A stretch of DNA of 64,000 nt from Chitinivibrionales bacterium (GCA_035516255.1 DATJAL010000052.1:62001-126000), one strand, 5' to 3'; shown: positions 37,405 to 46,034, numbered from the stretch's first letter. Notes: generated from the letters alone by a model not told the origin. A program made the numbers and translations.

Positions 37405-37414
37405 AATATAAAAA

Positions 37415-37556
37415 TGGGCGCCTGCCTCCGGCACCGGCCCTCCTTCCGGGCTCGGCCCTTGGCCTCGTTGCCGGACCGCCCCGATGCCTATCGGCGGGGT
37501 CGGCCGGCAATTCGCTCCAGCTCACCACTCCAGTCCGGCCTGGCGCGCGGCAAACG
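37415..37556 (+). repeat. Dispersed GC-rich repeat, diverged copy D
   Basis: Starts GGGCGCCTGCC and holds GGCCCTCCTTCCGGGCTCGG, TCGGCCGGCAATTCGCTCCAG, and CCAGTCCGGCCTGGCG. The order of blocks follows copies A and B, though with many differences, so this is an older or partial copy. With two other repeats (37601-37634, 37747-37792) it fills the gap between lepA and the Mur-like gene (37309-37821), where no gene is visible. Confidence 0.6.
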
Positions 37557-37600
37557 GATCACTGCCGCAATCCTGTTAATTGGCATGAGCAAATAGTCAA

Positions 37601-37634
37601 TGTCATTGCGAGGAGGTGACGACGAAGCAATCTC
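37601..37634 (+). repeat. REP-like GTCATTGCGAGGAG repeat
   Basis: GTCATTGCGAGGAGGTGACG followed by ACGAAGCAATCTCCCG matches a short dispersed repeat seen in many bacteria (GTCATTGCGAGGAG...GAAGCAATCTC), where ATTGC pairs with GCAAT to make a small hairpin. Only one copy is visible in this window. Typical roles are transcript-end stability or none. Confidence 0.65.
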
Positions 37635-37746
37635 CCGTTGATACAAGAGCAGAATATTGATGATTGATTAAATCTGATATTTATCAAACCGCGAAGCGGC
37701 GGTATATTTGCAGCCCGGGGCATGCGAGTCTGTTGAAGTTTTATTT

Positions 37747-37792
37747 CCCCTCTCCGATTCGGAGAGGGGTGGCCCGGAGGGCCGGGGTGAGG
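37747..37792. repeat. CCCCTCTCC...GGAGAGGGG hairpin repeat, copy 1
   Basis: A 10-base perfect stem CCCCTCTCCG / CGGAGAGGGG around ATT, then GGCCGGGGTGAGG. The same sequence type lies at 43508-43542 just after argS. This one is 30 bases after the Mur-like gene stop codon (on its downstream side). Similar elements occur widely in bacteria at gene ends. It may stabilise the transcript end. Confidence 0.7.
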
Positions 37793-37821
37793 TCTCAACG
37801 CGCAATCCAAATCCAACCAGT

Positions 37822-39195
37822 TTACTTCATTTCTTCCAACGCTTTTTTTATCTCCTCCACCAGCCCCGGCAGCGACGGGTCCCGCGCGCCCATCACCAGC
37901 ACCGCGTCGCCCGGCTGGGCATTTTGCTTTATGAGGGAAACGAGTTCTTCTCGGGAGTGAACCGAAACCGCGGTCTTGCCTCGCCGCTTTACAAGGGATA
38001 CTATCTGTTCCGATGAGATATCCTTGGTCGCCGTTCCTCCGGCGTAATAGATGGGGAGCAGGAACAGCGTGTCGTCATTCGTCAATTCCTGCGAGAACAT
38101 GGCAACGAGGTCGTCCTTGAGAAAGCGCGTGGGGCCGAAGCCGTGCGGCTGGAACACGGCGAGCACGCGCTTCGCAAACCCGCGCGCGGTCTGAAGCGCG
38201 GCCTTTATCTTTTCGGGATTGTGCGCGTAATCGTCGATCACCTTGATGTCGCGGGGCAGGGTTGAAACGGCGAACCTGCGCTTGACGCCGCGGTAACCGG
38301 CGACCGACTTGACCAGGCTCGCGTCGCTGCACCCGAGAAAGTCGCATACCGAAAGGGCAGCGAGCAGGTTCGAAAGGTTGTGCTGGCCGGGAAGCGGCAG
38401 GGAATAGCTGACGGTTTCACGCATGAATGAAACCCGGGGCGTCACCGAAATCACGCTGGAAGGCGCGTAGGTCCCGGCCGCGCCGAAGGTGCGGGAGGGC
38501 TTGAGGATGTCAAGCTGGCGGTCGTCGGCATTGGCAAAAACGATTTGTGACTGCCGCGCGAGCGTCACGAACAGCTCAAGCGTCTCGGCAACGGGCTTGT
38601 GGTCTTTCGAAACATTGAGAAAAACGCTCAGGTACGGCTTGTACTTGGCGCAGGTGCCGTCGCTTTCGTCGGCCTCTATGACGAGAAGGTCGGACGAGCC
38701 TTTGTGCGCGTTGCCGATGTGCCCCTGCTCCTCGAGCCTTAAAAGCCCCGCGCCGGTGATCAGCGACGCGTCCTTGAGACAACCCTGCAGAAATTCCCAA
38801 ATCATGGCCGTGACCGTTGACTTGCCGCTCGTGCCCGCGACGGCGATGGTCTTTTTTGTTTCCGCGATCGCAGCGAGCACGTCCGACCGGTGGAACACGG
38901 GAATGCCGCGCTTGCGCGCGGCCGCGATGTCCGGATTTGATTCCTCTATGGCGGTTGACACGACCACGGCGTCGGCCGCGGCAGCGCCCGAACCGTCTTG
39001 GGGAAACAGGGCGCAGCCCAGCGCGGCGAGCTTGTCCTCGGTGTCCTTGACTTCCGGGGAACCGATCAGCCGGTCAGATCCCGAAACGGTCAGGCCGTCC
39101 CACGCACAATACTGCGCGATCGCGCTCATGCCCGAGCCGAGCACGCCGGTAAAATGCAGGCCGTTGCAGGATGTCGCGTTAATCAATAAGGACAA
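37822..39195 (-). CDS. MurC-like Mur ligase with altered P-loop, 457 aa
   Basis: The Rossmann start HFTGVLGSGMSAIA, the substrate loop GSD, EADESDG, and the C-terminal DDYAHNP.KI..AL are all MurC-type. The ATP loop reads GTSGKST (121-127) where MurC usually has GTHGKTT, so His123 is Ser. MurC adds L-Ala to UDP-MurNAc; Mpl adds tripeptide. Which substrate is used here is unclear, and the variant P-loop suggests a subfamily of its own. The gene begins inside the L,D-transpeptidase gene (17-base overlap), so the two should work together in the cell wall. No other mur or fts genes are nearby, which also argues against a normal MurC. Confidence 0.75.
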   Translation of the reverse strand: MSLLINATSCNGLHFTGVLGSGMSAIAQYCAWDGLTVSGSDRLIGSPEVKDTEDKLAALGCALFPQDGSGAAAADAVVVSTAIEESNPDIAAARKRGIPVFHRSDVLAAIAETKKTIAVAGTSGKSTVTAMIWEFLQGCLKDASLITGAGLLRLEEQGHIGNAHKGSSDLLVIEADESDGTCAKYKPYLSVFLNVSKDHKPVAETLELFVTLARQSQIVFANADDRQLDILKPSRTFGAAGTYAPSSVISVTPRVSFMRETVSYSLPLPGQHNLSNLLAALSVCDFLGCSDASLVKSVAGYRGVKRRFAVSTLPRDIKVIDDYAHNPEKIKAALQTARGFAKRVLAVFQPHGFGPTRFLKDDLVAMFSQELTNDDTLFLLPIYYAGGTATKDISSEQIVSLVKRRGKTAVSVHSREELVSLIKQNAQPGDAVLVMGARDPSLPGLVEEIKKALEEMK

Positions 39196-39700
39196 CGGTG
39201 CCCTCCGGGACGATGTCGAACAAATCTATGACGTCGCTGTTTTTCATGCACACGCACCCGTGCGACGCGGGCGAGCCGACCGCCGCCTCGTTGTTGGTGC
39301 CGTGGATGTAGATGTACCGCTCGTACGAATCAATGCCGGATCCGCGGTTAACGCCCTCTTCGCACCCCTCGAGGCGCAGGATGCGCGATAGGATCACGTT
39401 GCCGCCGGGAGCGCCCACGGGCCAGTCTTCGCCTGTGTCAAGACGGTCGCGGAACACCCTTCCGGCCGGCGCGCCGTGCCCGTATTTTTCCCTCACCCGG
39501 TGCACGCCCCTGGGCGTCTTGAAGGAGCCCTCGTTGTTTCCCGTGCCGAACTTGGAGGTTGAAACAGGGTATTCTTTGACTAATGCGCCGCTTTCTATGA
39601 CAGACAATCGCTGTTTCGACGTGTCAACAAGCAGAAAGCGTTCCGGAACGGAGCCGAGCGCCCGTTTGATTTTATTTTCCGCCGATGAGTAATCCCTCAT
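39179..39700 (-). CDS. L,D-transpeptidase (YkuD domain), 173 aa
   Basis: The active site reads IHGTN (H133) then SHGCVCM (146-152) with nucleophile Cys149 and His147. The Arg that normally follows (SHGC-x-R) is Cys151. YkuD enzymes make 3-3 cross-links or attach lipoproteins and other amines to peptidoglycan. There is no signal peptide, so it may act in the cytoplasm on precursors, or use a missed upstream start; the first 20 residues are charged. It overlaps the Mur-like gene by 17 bases. Confidence 0.87.
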   Translation of the reverse strand: MRDYSSAENKIKRALGSVPERFLLVDTSKQRLSVIESGALVKEYPVSTSKFGTGNNEGSFKTPRGVHRVREKYGHGAPAGRVFRDRLDTGEDWPVGAPGGNVILSRILRLEGCEEGVNRGSGIDSYERYIYIHGTNNEAAVGSPASHGCVCMKNSDVIDLFDIVPEGTVVLID

Positions 39701-39743
39701 GCAGCCGATTTCTCTTAAGGAAAAATATCAGCCAAGGTTGTCA

Positions 39744-39772
39744 TAGACATATTTTACGTAATAAAATATAAT
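39744..39772 (+). promoter_or_regulatory. Sigma-70-type promoter for the LOG gene
   Basis: TAGACA (39744-39749), a 17-base spacer, TATAAT (39767-39772). The -10 hexamer is perfect. Transcription should begin near 39779, about 31 bases before the ATG. Confidence 0.7.
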
Positions 39773-39809
39773 CAATATCCGCAAACGATACGGCAAAACA
39801 GAAAGGCTC

Positions 39810-40496
39810 ATGCTCATGAATGACAAGCCAGTTTCCCTGAACCAGCCGCCGTCACACGAAGACACGTGGCGCATCTTCCGCATCATGGCCGAATTCGTCG
39901 AGGGGTTCGAGACGCTTTCAAAGGTCGGGCCGTGCGTCACCATATTCGGCTCAGCGCGCATGCCCGAGGGCGACCCCTATTACGAAATGGCGCGCTCGGT
40001 CGCGTCGCATGCGGTGAAAAACGGCTACGGCGTGATTACGGGCGGCGGCGGCGGCATCATGGAGGCGGCGAACAGGGGAGCATTCGAGGCGAACGGAACG
40101 TCCATCGGCCTCAATATCCAATTGCCGTTTGAACAGGTTCCCAACAAATACATCAAGCTACTGTTGAGCTTCAGGCATTTTTTCTGCCGCAAGGTGATGT
40201 TCCTCAAGTACACCTCTGCGGTCATCGTGCTGCCCGGCGGGTTCGGCACCATGGACGAGCTGTTCGAGGCGCTCACCCTCATTCAGACGCACAAGATCGA
40301 CACGCTGCCGGTGGTCATGATGGGGAAAAAATACTGGGAGGGCATGCTTTCCTGGATGCGTAACGGTATGCGCAGCGCAGGTTACATTTCCAAGGAGGAT
40401 TTGGATCTTGTCAAGCTCACCGACGACCCGAAGGAGGCGGTGGCGATTATCAATGCGTTTATGAAGAAGCGGCAGACGCAGGTAAATTTCGCCTGA
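39810..40496 (+). CDS. LOG family protein (TIGR00730), 228 aa
   Basis: The motifs VTIFGSARM near residue 45, ITGGGGGIMEAANRGA, and PGGFGTMDELFE define the LOG (Lonely guy / cytokinin-riboside 5'-monophosphate phosphoribohydrolase) family. It cleaves the N-glycosidic bond of nucleoside 5'-monophosphates, with the active-site Arg and Glu in the GGGGGIMEA and PGGxGTxxE loops. The N-terminus has a 40-residue extension. It is preceded by a strong promoter and an AGAAAGG ribosome site. It is monocistronic. Confidence 0.9.
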   Translation: MLMNDKPVSLNQPPSHEDTWRIFRIMAEFVEGFETLSKVGPCVTIFGSARMPEGDPYYEMARSVASHAVKNGYGVITGGGGGIMEAANRGAFEANGTSIGLNIQLPFEQVPNKYIKLLLSFRHFFCRKVMFLKYTSAVIVLPGGFGTMDELFEALTLIQTHKIDTLPVVMMGKKYWEGMLSWMRNGMRSAGYISKEDLDLVKLTDDPKEAVAIINAFMKKRQTQVNFA

Positions 40497-40572
40497 TAAA
40501 TTATCTGGTGGGGGAAGCTCAGCCTGTCTCATAACTGCCTAAATAATCATAGCGCATGCCGGTCACGGCACC

Positions 40573-40686
40573 GGTTCTTCCTCCGGTCTCGCCTTCGGCT
40601 CGGGCTGCCACGGCGCGAGGCCGCTTCTCGGCGGCGTCCGGGCAGCACCGCGCTCTAGCGACGGCCTGCGGTCGCCCCTAACGCGG
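40573..40686 (+). repeat. Dispersed GC-rich repeat, shorter copy C
   Basis: About 114 bases, matching the 3' half of copies A and B: CTTCGGCTCGGGCTGCCACGG, CGCGAGGCCGCTTC, GTCCGGGCAGCACCGCGCTC, then CCCCTAACGCGG, the last shared with copy A. It sits in the gap 40497-40982 between the LOG gene and tex. The rest of that gap is AT-rich, with a candidate promoter near its end, and holds no gene that I can support. Confidence 0.8.
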
Positions 40687-40874
40687 AACATCATCCTCTT
40701 TTTTTCAAACTCAATAAAGAACAAGGATAGAGGTCTACTAAAAACTGCGCACAAAACTACCACTATTGAAGAGGATGCACAAAAAAGCATGTGGAGCTTC
40801 GTTAATGGAACGGATAATATTCGGCGATAAATCTTTTGTCGGCCTTCAATGCAAAATTCATACTGTATAAGAAG

Positions 40875-40903
40875 TTGCAATACATTCTGGCATCTTTTAA
40901 TTT
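40875..40903 (+). promoter_or_regulatory. Candidate promoter for tex
   Basis: TTGCAA (40875-40880), a 17-base spacer and TAATTT (40898-40903) precede the tex-like ATG by 80 bases. Both hexamers depart from consensus by two bases or so. No better candidate lies nearby. Confidence 0.4.
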
Positions 40904-40982
40904 AAATCCGCGCTAAAAATACCTTTTCACTGGTGTCATCCGGGAAAGCTGTTCACTGGAGACACGCCCCATTAGCCTGGTA

Positions 40983-43178
40983 ATGAAAGAATTTTCCAAA
41001 TACATCGCGGACAAATGGAACATTTCCGAGCCTCTTTCAAAAGAGTTGTGCGAGTGCTATGAGAAGGGATATTCTCCGTGGTACTGCGCCGACTACCGGC
41101 CGAACGTCGCCGCCGAGCTCGAAACGCCGGGCGTGTGGAGCATCTACGATTTCCTCCGCTCCATGGCCGAACTGGCGCCCAAGAAAAAGCGCCTGCTCAA
41201 CGCGCTCAAGAAAAGCGGCAAACTCACCGATGAGCTTGAGAAGCAGATCACCCTCAACACCAATTCCAACGAGCTTGACGACATGCTGCTTCCCGAGCGC
41301 GTCAACCCGCGGAGCAAGGGGCAGCTCGCGCTGAAAAAGGGCCTCGGCGAATGCGCCGACGCCATCCTCCGCCAGGAGGAGGGCGCCGCGTCCCTCGACG
41401 ACATCGTCGCCCCGTACGTCGGCAAGGACCCGTCGCTGGCGTCCGCGGACGACGTAGTTGCAAATGTCAAAGACATCATCGCCGAACGCTTCGCCTACGA
41501 CGAGACCGCCCGTACCATGGTGCGCGAGTTCATGTACGACGACGGTTTTTTTGAGATCACCATGAAATCGAAAACGCCGGAGGCCGAACGTTTCGCGAAG
41601 TTCGCCGGTAAATCCCTGCCCGTAAAGACGCTTGCGAAAGAAGACCTGCTGATGTTCCTCGCCGGCGAGGACAAGAAACTTGTTCGCGTCAAACTCACGG
41701 TGCAATTGTTCCGCATCACCGAGCTGCTCAAGCACCATTTCGTGGTGAACCCGGATTCGCCGGGGTTTTCCGTCATCAGCGAGGCCATCGACGACAGCTG
41801 GCTGCGCCTTTTGCAACCCATCGCTGAACGTGACGTGAAACAGCGGCTGCGCACCGAGGCTGAAAGCTGGGCGCTTTCCGAAATGCACGTCGCGCTCGAA
41901 AAGCAGCTGTCGCTCGAAGGGGACGAGAAGGCCTGTATCGCCTGCGGCATCGCCGATAAAAAGAGTTTCGCCGTGGTCGCCTGCAACGACAGGGGCCGGC
42001 TGTTCGGCGCGGCGCTCGAGAAAAAGATTCCTCTCGACCGGCCCGTGGTGAGCGAGCGGCTCAGGCAGTTCGTGTCGCGCTACCGGCCCGAACAGATCAT
42101 ATGCGCCGACAACGAGAGCGCACCGCTGGCCGAGGCGATCATTGCAAAATCGATCGACGGGTTGACGTTGAATCCGAAAATCGTAAAAGTAAAGCACGGC
42201 GAGGGCCGGCCCGACCTCGCGGCGTCGGCCTGGATGAAAAAGGAATTTGCCGACCTCGAGGAGCCCATGCAGAAGGTGCTTGCGGCCGCGATCATGCACC
42301 TCCAGCCGCTGCGCCTGCTTCCAAAAATCGGACCAGAATATTTTTCGTTGCACCCGCTGCAGCCGTATGTTTCGTCAAGCCGCCTCGCCGAATATATCGA
42401 GCGCATTATCTCCGGAAGGGCGCTTAGCCGCGGCCTTGAGTCGAGCTTGCTCGCCGAAACGCTTCCCGCTTTATTGCTCGAGCCGTACGTGAGCGAGGCG
42501 GCCAAGAAGGAAATCACGAGCTGCAGCCTCAAATCACCTTTCGAAACAAAGGACGATCTTCTCAAGGTGCCCGGCATCACCGAAAGCGCGTTCCGGTGTC
42601 TCGCGGGATACCTGCTCATCCCGTCCGCACCGTTCGCCCTCGACCGCACCATGGTGCATCCCGATCATTTTTCGTGGCTCGCCGAAATGTGCGACCACCT
42701 GCAGCTCCCGCCCGACGCGCTTGTCAATGATCCCGAGGCGGTGCGGTCGTTTCCGGAATCCGATTTCGCCAAGAAGCTCTTCATCGAGAAAAAGCTCATT
42801 CCGCAGCTCCAGGCCGGCCGGCGGCAGGCCGCCGCCGGTGCGGCAACACGGCCACGCCACAAGCTCAAGCTCACCGAAATCCAGGAAGGCTCGGTGGTGA
42901 CCGGCCGCGTCACCAACATCACGCCATTCGGCGTGTTTGTCAACATCAATGCCGTGTGCGATGGCCTGATCCACATCTCGCAGGTCGCCGACACCTATGT
43001 GGAGTCCGCCGACCAGGTGGTGAGCGTGGGCGACACGGTGAGCGTCCGCGTGCTCAAGGTCGACATCAAAAAGCGCAGGATCTCCCTCTCCATGAAGGGG
43101 CTGGGACATCAGGGTCCCAAGGCCGCTCCCTCCAAGCGCCAGCTCTCCGATTTGGCAAATCACTTCCAGAATCGCTGA
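40983..43178 (+). CDS. Divergent Tex-like RNA-binding transcription accessory protein, 731 aa
   Basis: The order of parts follows Tex: a helical N-terminus, an RNase H-like (YqgF) region (about 305-400), a helix-hairpin-helix section (about 520-545, DDLLKVPGITESAFRCLAGYLLI), the D.T.VHPDHF block that in Tex reads VHPExY, and a C-terminal S1 domain (about 640-705, GSVVTGRVTNITPFGVFVNI). The YqgF core lacks the D-P-G start of canonical Tex (IACGIADKKSFAV instead), so nuclease-type residues appear lost. Tex binds RNA polymerase-associated RNA and is needed for virulence or stress in others. It stands alone with a weak upstream promoter. Confidence 0.85.
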   Translation: MKEFSKYIADKWNISEPLSKELCECYEKGYSPWYCADYRPNVAAELETPGVWSIYDFLRSMAELAPKKKRLLNALKKSGKLTDELEKQITLNTNSNELDDMLLPERVNPRSKGQLALKKGLGECADAILRQEEGAASLDDIVAPYVGKDPSLASADDVVANVKDIIAERFAYDETARTMVREFMYDDGFFEITMKSKTPEAERFAKFAGKSLPVKTLAKEDLLMFLAGEDKKLVRVKLTVQLFRITELLKHHFVVNPDSPGFSVISEAIDDSWLRLLQPIAERDVKQRLRTEAESWALSEMHVALEKQLSLEGDEKACIACGIADKKSFAVVACNDRGRLFGAALEKKIPLDRPVVSERLRQFVSRYRPEQIICADNESAPLAEAIIAKSIDGLTLNPKIVKVKHGEGRPDLAASAWMKKEFADLEEPMQKVLAAAIMHLQPLRLLPKIGPEYFSLHPLQPYVSSSRLAEYIERIISGRALSRGLESSLLAETLPALLLEPYVSEAAKKEITSCSLKSPFETKDDLLKVPGITESAFRCLAGYLLIPSAPFALDRTMVHPDHFSWLAEMCDHLQLPPDALVNDPEAVRSFPESDFAKKLFIEKKLIPQLQAGRRQAAAGAATRPRHKLKLTEIQEGSVVTGRVTNITPFGVFVNINAVCDGLIHISQVADTYVESADQVVSVGDTVSVRVLKVDIKKRRISLSMKGLGHQGPKAAPSKRQLSDLANHFQNR

Positions 43179-43201
43179 TCTTCATGGAATTTAAGAAATG
43201 C

Positions 43202-43392
43202 GGGCGTTCCCCCGCTTCGCGGGGTCGGCCGTCCTTCCGGTCCACCCCTTCGGGTGCTTCTCCCTCGTCAGGGATTTCCAAGGGTCACAAGGGTCGTCGT
43301 CCTTCGGTTCGGGCTGCCACGGCGCTATGCCGCTTCGCGGCGGCCGTCCGGGCAGCACCGCGCTCCGGCGCGGCCTCCAGTCCTGCGCACGG
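43202..43392 (+). repeat. Dispersed GC-rich intergenic repeat, copy B
   Basis: About 190 bases, starting GGGCGTTCCC and ending CGGCCTCCAGTCCTGC. The core (43224-43321) is nearly identical to copy A. Where A has the palindrome, B has only CCGCTTCGCGG, a short hairpin. It begins 24 bases after the tex stop codon, between two convergent genes (tex and argS). The rest of the gap (43393-43507) is AT-rich and without evident features. Confidence 0.85.
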
Positions 43393-43507
43393 CATACGGT
43401 TTACTGCCGTAACCAAATAAACTTCACAAGAGAGAACTCGTGGATGAGTTTAAGTCACGTAGTGGCGGTATGTTTATAGAAAAACGGTTCTGGGGAAATA
43501 ATGTTTT

Positions 43508-43542
43508 CCCCTCTCCTTGTGGGAGAGGGGGCTGGGGTGAGG
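43508..43542. repeat. CCCCTCTCC...GGAGAGGGG hairpin repeat, copy 2
   Basis: A 9-base stem CCCCTCTCC / GGAGAGGGG with loop TTGTG, then CTGGGGTGAGG, directly next to the argS stop codon. It shares its layout with the element at 37747-37792. Both lie on the 3' side of a minus-strand gene, so they may act at the ends of those transcripts. Confidence 0.7.
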
Positions 43543-45216
43543 TTACATCCGTTCCGGAGCCGAAACTCCCAATAAATCCAATCCTAATCTAATCACATTC
43601 CTTACCCCGCACGTCAGCAGCAATCTCGCGCATGACAAGGGCCTGTCTTCCGTCACGATCCGGTGCTTCTGGTAAAAGACGTGGAACTCGGCGGCAAACG
43701 CCTCGAGAAAGGCGGGAATGCGCTGCGGCTCAACGGCGAGCGCGGTCTGCACGAGCAGGGTGGGGAATTCGGCGATGCGCTTCATGAGGTCGAGTTCTTC
43801 GGCCGCGGCCAGCAGCGCCGGCGAGGCAGCGGCGATTTCTTCATCGGTAAAGCCCTGCTGCCGCGCGTGCACGAGCAGGCTGCACGTGCGCGCATGGGCG
43901 TACTGCACGTAATACACCGGGTTCTCGTCGCTCTTCTTTACCGCGAGCGACATGTCGAAGTCGAAATGGCTCGACAGCCGGCGCATGAGGAAGAAGTACC
44001 GCGCCGCGTCGACTCCCACTTCGTCAAGCAGGTCGGAGATGGTGATGAAATCGCCCTTGCGCTTCGACATCTTGAACGGCTTGCCGTCGCGGATGAGGTT
44101 CACCTGCTGGATGATGAAGTTCCTGAACACGGTCGCGCCGGGCGCAAGCACCTTCACCGCGGCCTCGAGCCGGGGAAGATAGCCGTGGTGGTCGGGCCCC
44201 CAGAACGTGCACGACTCGTCGTATCCCCGCGAGGCCTTGTGCAGATGGTACGACAGGTCGGCGAGAAAGTAGGTGGGCGAGCCGTCCTGGCGCACGAGCA
44301 CCCGATCCTTCTCGTCCCCGAACTGCGCAGCCGTGAACCATTTCGCGCCGTCCTTCACTTCCACGAGTCCCTTCGATTCGAGCAGCCCGAGCGTCCGTGA
44401 CGGGGCGTCCGATTTGTGAAGTTCGCTTTCGCGGAACCACCGGTCGTACGTAACGCCGTAGTGTTCGAGAATGTCCTTCTGCTGCGCCATGATGCGCTCC
44501 AGCGCCTCGCGGGTGAACAGCGCCGCTGCCTCGCCATCTTCCATCCGGCCGACCTCGGGATGGACTTGGGAGATTTCGATTGCCAATTCGCGAATGTAAT
44601 CGCCCTCGTATCCTCCTTCGGGGATGGGACGGTCCTGGCCCGACGCCTGTTTGAAACGGCAGAGGATCGATTTGCCGAGCAGTTCCACCTGGTTGCCGTG
44701 GTCGTTGACGTAGTATTCGCGCTCCACGGCGTTGCCGATCCATGCATTGACGCGCGCGACCGTGTCGCCGATGGCCGCGGCCCGTCCGTTCACCACGACC
44801 ATGGGGCCGGTGGGATTGGCGCTCACGAACTCGAACAGCATCCGCTTTGCCGGGTCTGCCTGGTTGCGGCCGAAAGCCTGCGGCGACGAGACCGCCTCAT
44901 GCAAAACGCTGTGGAGAAAGGCGGCGCTCAGCCTGAAATTGATGAAGCCGCCCGTGACCGTTGATTTCAAACCGGGGTCCGGCCGCACGAACGCATCGTC
45001 CCAGGAAAATCCCGCCATTATTTTTTTCGCCACAACCGGGGGGCTTTCCTTGACGACCTTCGCGAGCCCCAAGGCAACGGGCGATGAAAGGTCGCCGTAC
45101 GATTTTGTCTTGGGTTTTTCTATGGAAATGTCCAAGCCGCCGGCAGCGCCGCCGTACGCTTTGTCAATGGCGCTTTTCAGGCTTCGGGAAAGGTGCCGGT
45201 AAACGGACTCACTCAT
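43543..45216 (-). CDS. argS: Arginyl-tRNA synthetase with variant HIGH motif, 557 aa
   Basis: The overall family match is clear: N-terminal Arg_tRNA_synt_N domain (about 5-90), class Ia core (about 120-420) and anticodon-binding DALR domain (about 440-557). KMSKRKGDF is present. The HIGH-type motif, which in most ArgRS reads SANPTGPLHVGHGRGA, here is SANPTGPMVVVNGRAA, so the two His are missing (Val140, Asn143). ArgRS of some bacterial lineages are reported to vary here, and this may be a valid lineage trait rather than decay. It charges tRNA-Arg. Its ATG overlaps the rsfS stop codon region by 8 bases. Confidence 0.92.
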   Translation of the reverse strand: MSESVYRHLSRSLKSAIDKAYGGAAGGLDISIEKPKTKSYGDLSSPVALGLAKVVKESPPVVAKKIMAGFSWDDAFVRPDPGLKSTVTGGFINFRLSAAFLHSVLHEAVSSPQAFGRNQADPAKRMLFEFVSANPTGPMVVVNGRAAAIGDTVARVNAWIGNAVEREYYVNDHGNQVELLGKSILCRFKQASGQDRPIPEGGYEGDYIRELAIEISQVHPEVGRMEDGEAAALFTREALERIMAQQKDILEHYGVTYDRWFRESELHKSDAPSRTLGLLESKGLVEVKDGAKWFTAAQFGDEKDRVLVRQDGSPTYFLADLSYHLHKASRGYDESCTFWGPDHHGYLPRLEAAVKVLAPGATVFRNFIIQQVNLIRDGKPFKMSKRKGDFITISDLLDEVGVDAARYFFLMRRLSSHFDFDMSLAVKKSDENPVYYVQYAHARTCSLLVHARQQGFTDEEIAAASPALLAAAEELDLMKRIAEFPTLLVQTALAVEPQRIPAFLEAFAAEFHVFYQKHRIVTEDRPLSCARLLLTCGVRNVIRLGLDLLGVSAPERM

Positions 45217-45580
45217 GCGGCGGCCTGTTCTGGCTCCGAGGCGGCGACGCCGGCCACAGCTCTTCGAGCGCGTAATACTCGCGGACCAGCGGGATCATGA
45301 TGTGGACCACGACGTCGGAATAGTCGATGAGGATCCACCTGCCGTCCTGCTCGCCCTCGGAGTGCCACGGAAAAACGCCGCGCTCGCCGAGCTCGTCCAC
45401 GATGCTGTCGCGTATCGCCCTGTTGTGGTGCGGGTTGTCCCCCTGGCAGATCACGAAATAATCGGCGATGCCGGATTCACGCTTGAGGTTGAGCACCGTG
45501 ACGTCGTCTGCTTTTTTGTCAAGCGCCGCCTCGGAAATGAGGGGGATGAGCTCCTTGCCTCTGGGGATTCCTTTGGCCAT
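45209..45580 (-). CDS. rsfS: Ribosomal silencing factor RsfS (iojap-like), 123 aa
   Basis: The core IADYFVICQGDNPHHNRAIRDSIVDEL and HSEGEQDGRWILIDYSDVVVHIM is the RsfS/Iojap signature. It binds ribosomal protein L14 and blocks joining of the 50S to the 30S subunit when nutrients are low. It lies 2 bases after the LytR_C gene and overlaps argS by 8 bases, so LytR_C, rsfS and argS are co-translated. This arrangement suggests that their levels are coordinated with translation capacity. Confidence 0.95.
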   Translation of the reverse strand: MAKGIPRGKELIPLISEAALDKKADDVTVLNLKRESGIADYFVICQGDNPHHNRAIRDSIVDELGERGVFPWHSEGEQDGRWILIDYSDVVVHIMIPLVREYYALEELWPASPPRSQNRPPHE

Positions 45581-45582
45581 TG

Positions 45583-46011
45583 TCAGCGCACATGCTCCTT
45601 GAAATCGGCGCCCACGAACACGGTCACGTCGTACAGGTCGCTCCCGTTCCGGATGAGGACCACCGTTTGAACGCCGAGCGCCTGCGCAACCTGCCGCGCG
45701 ACGGCCTGATCCTTGGTGTGCGAGACCACCATGGTTCTGGCATAGTTGTCGGTCTTCGCGTTGCCCTCGTCCTTGACGTCGAATTTCCTCGCGCGCAGGA
45801 AATTGGCCATGGTTTTTGCCGCGCCGTCAATGCCGCACCCGTTGAGCACCTGGATTCTGCCGATAGAAGGGACCTTCTGGTCGGCTTCGGATTTCTGCGG
45901 CGCGGGAGTTTCCGCCGGCGCCGCACCCTTTGCGGAAGTGCCGGAAAGGCCCGCGACCATGGCGATGATGAGCACGATGCCGGTGACAAGAAGAATTACT
46001 GCGTTTTTCAT
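45583..46011 (-). CDS. LytR C-terminal domain protein, single TM, 142 aa
   Basis: A membrane helix (about 4-24) anchors the protein with its C-terminal part outside. Residues about 50-140 (IQVLNGCGIDGAAKTMANFLRARKFDV, then DVTVFVGAD) match the LytR_C domain, which often follows LCP domains in cell-wall ligases but here stands alone. The Cys in NGCG is typical. It may sense or bind wall polymer. It is immediately upstream of rsfS, 2 bases apart. Confidence 0.85.
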   Translation of the reverse strand: MKNAVILLVTGIVLIIAMVAGLSGTSAKGAAPAETPAPQKSEADQKVPSIGRIQVLNGCGIDGAAKTMANFLRARKFDVKDEGNAKTDNYARTMVVSHTKDQAVARQVAQALGVQTVVLIRNGSDLYDVTVFVGADFKEHVR

Positions 46012-46034
46012 ACGCTACCTGCTTTTGGTCACGG

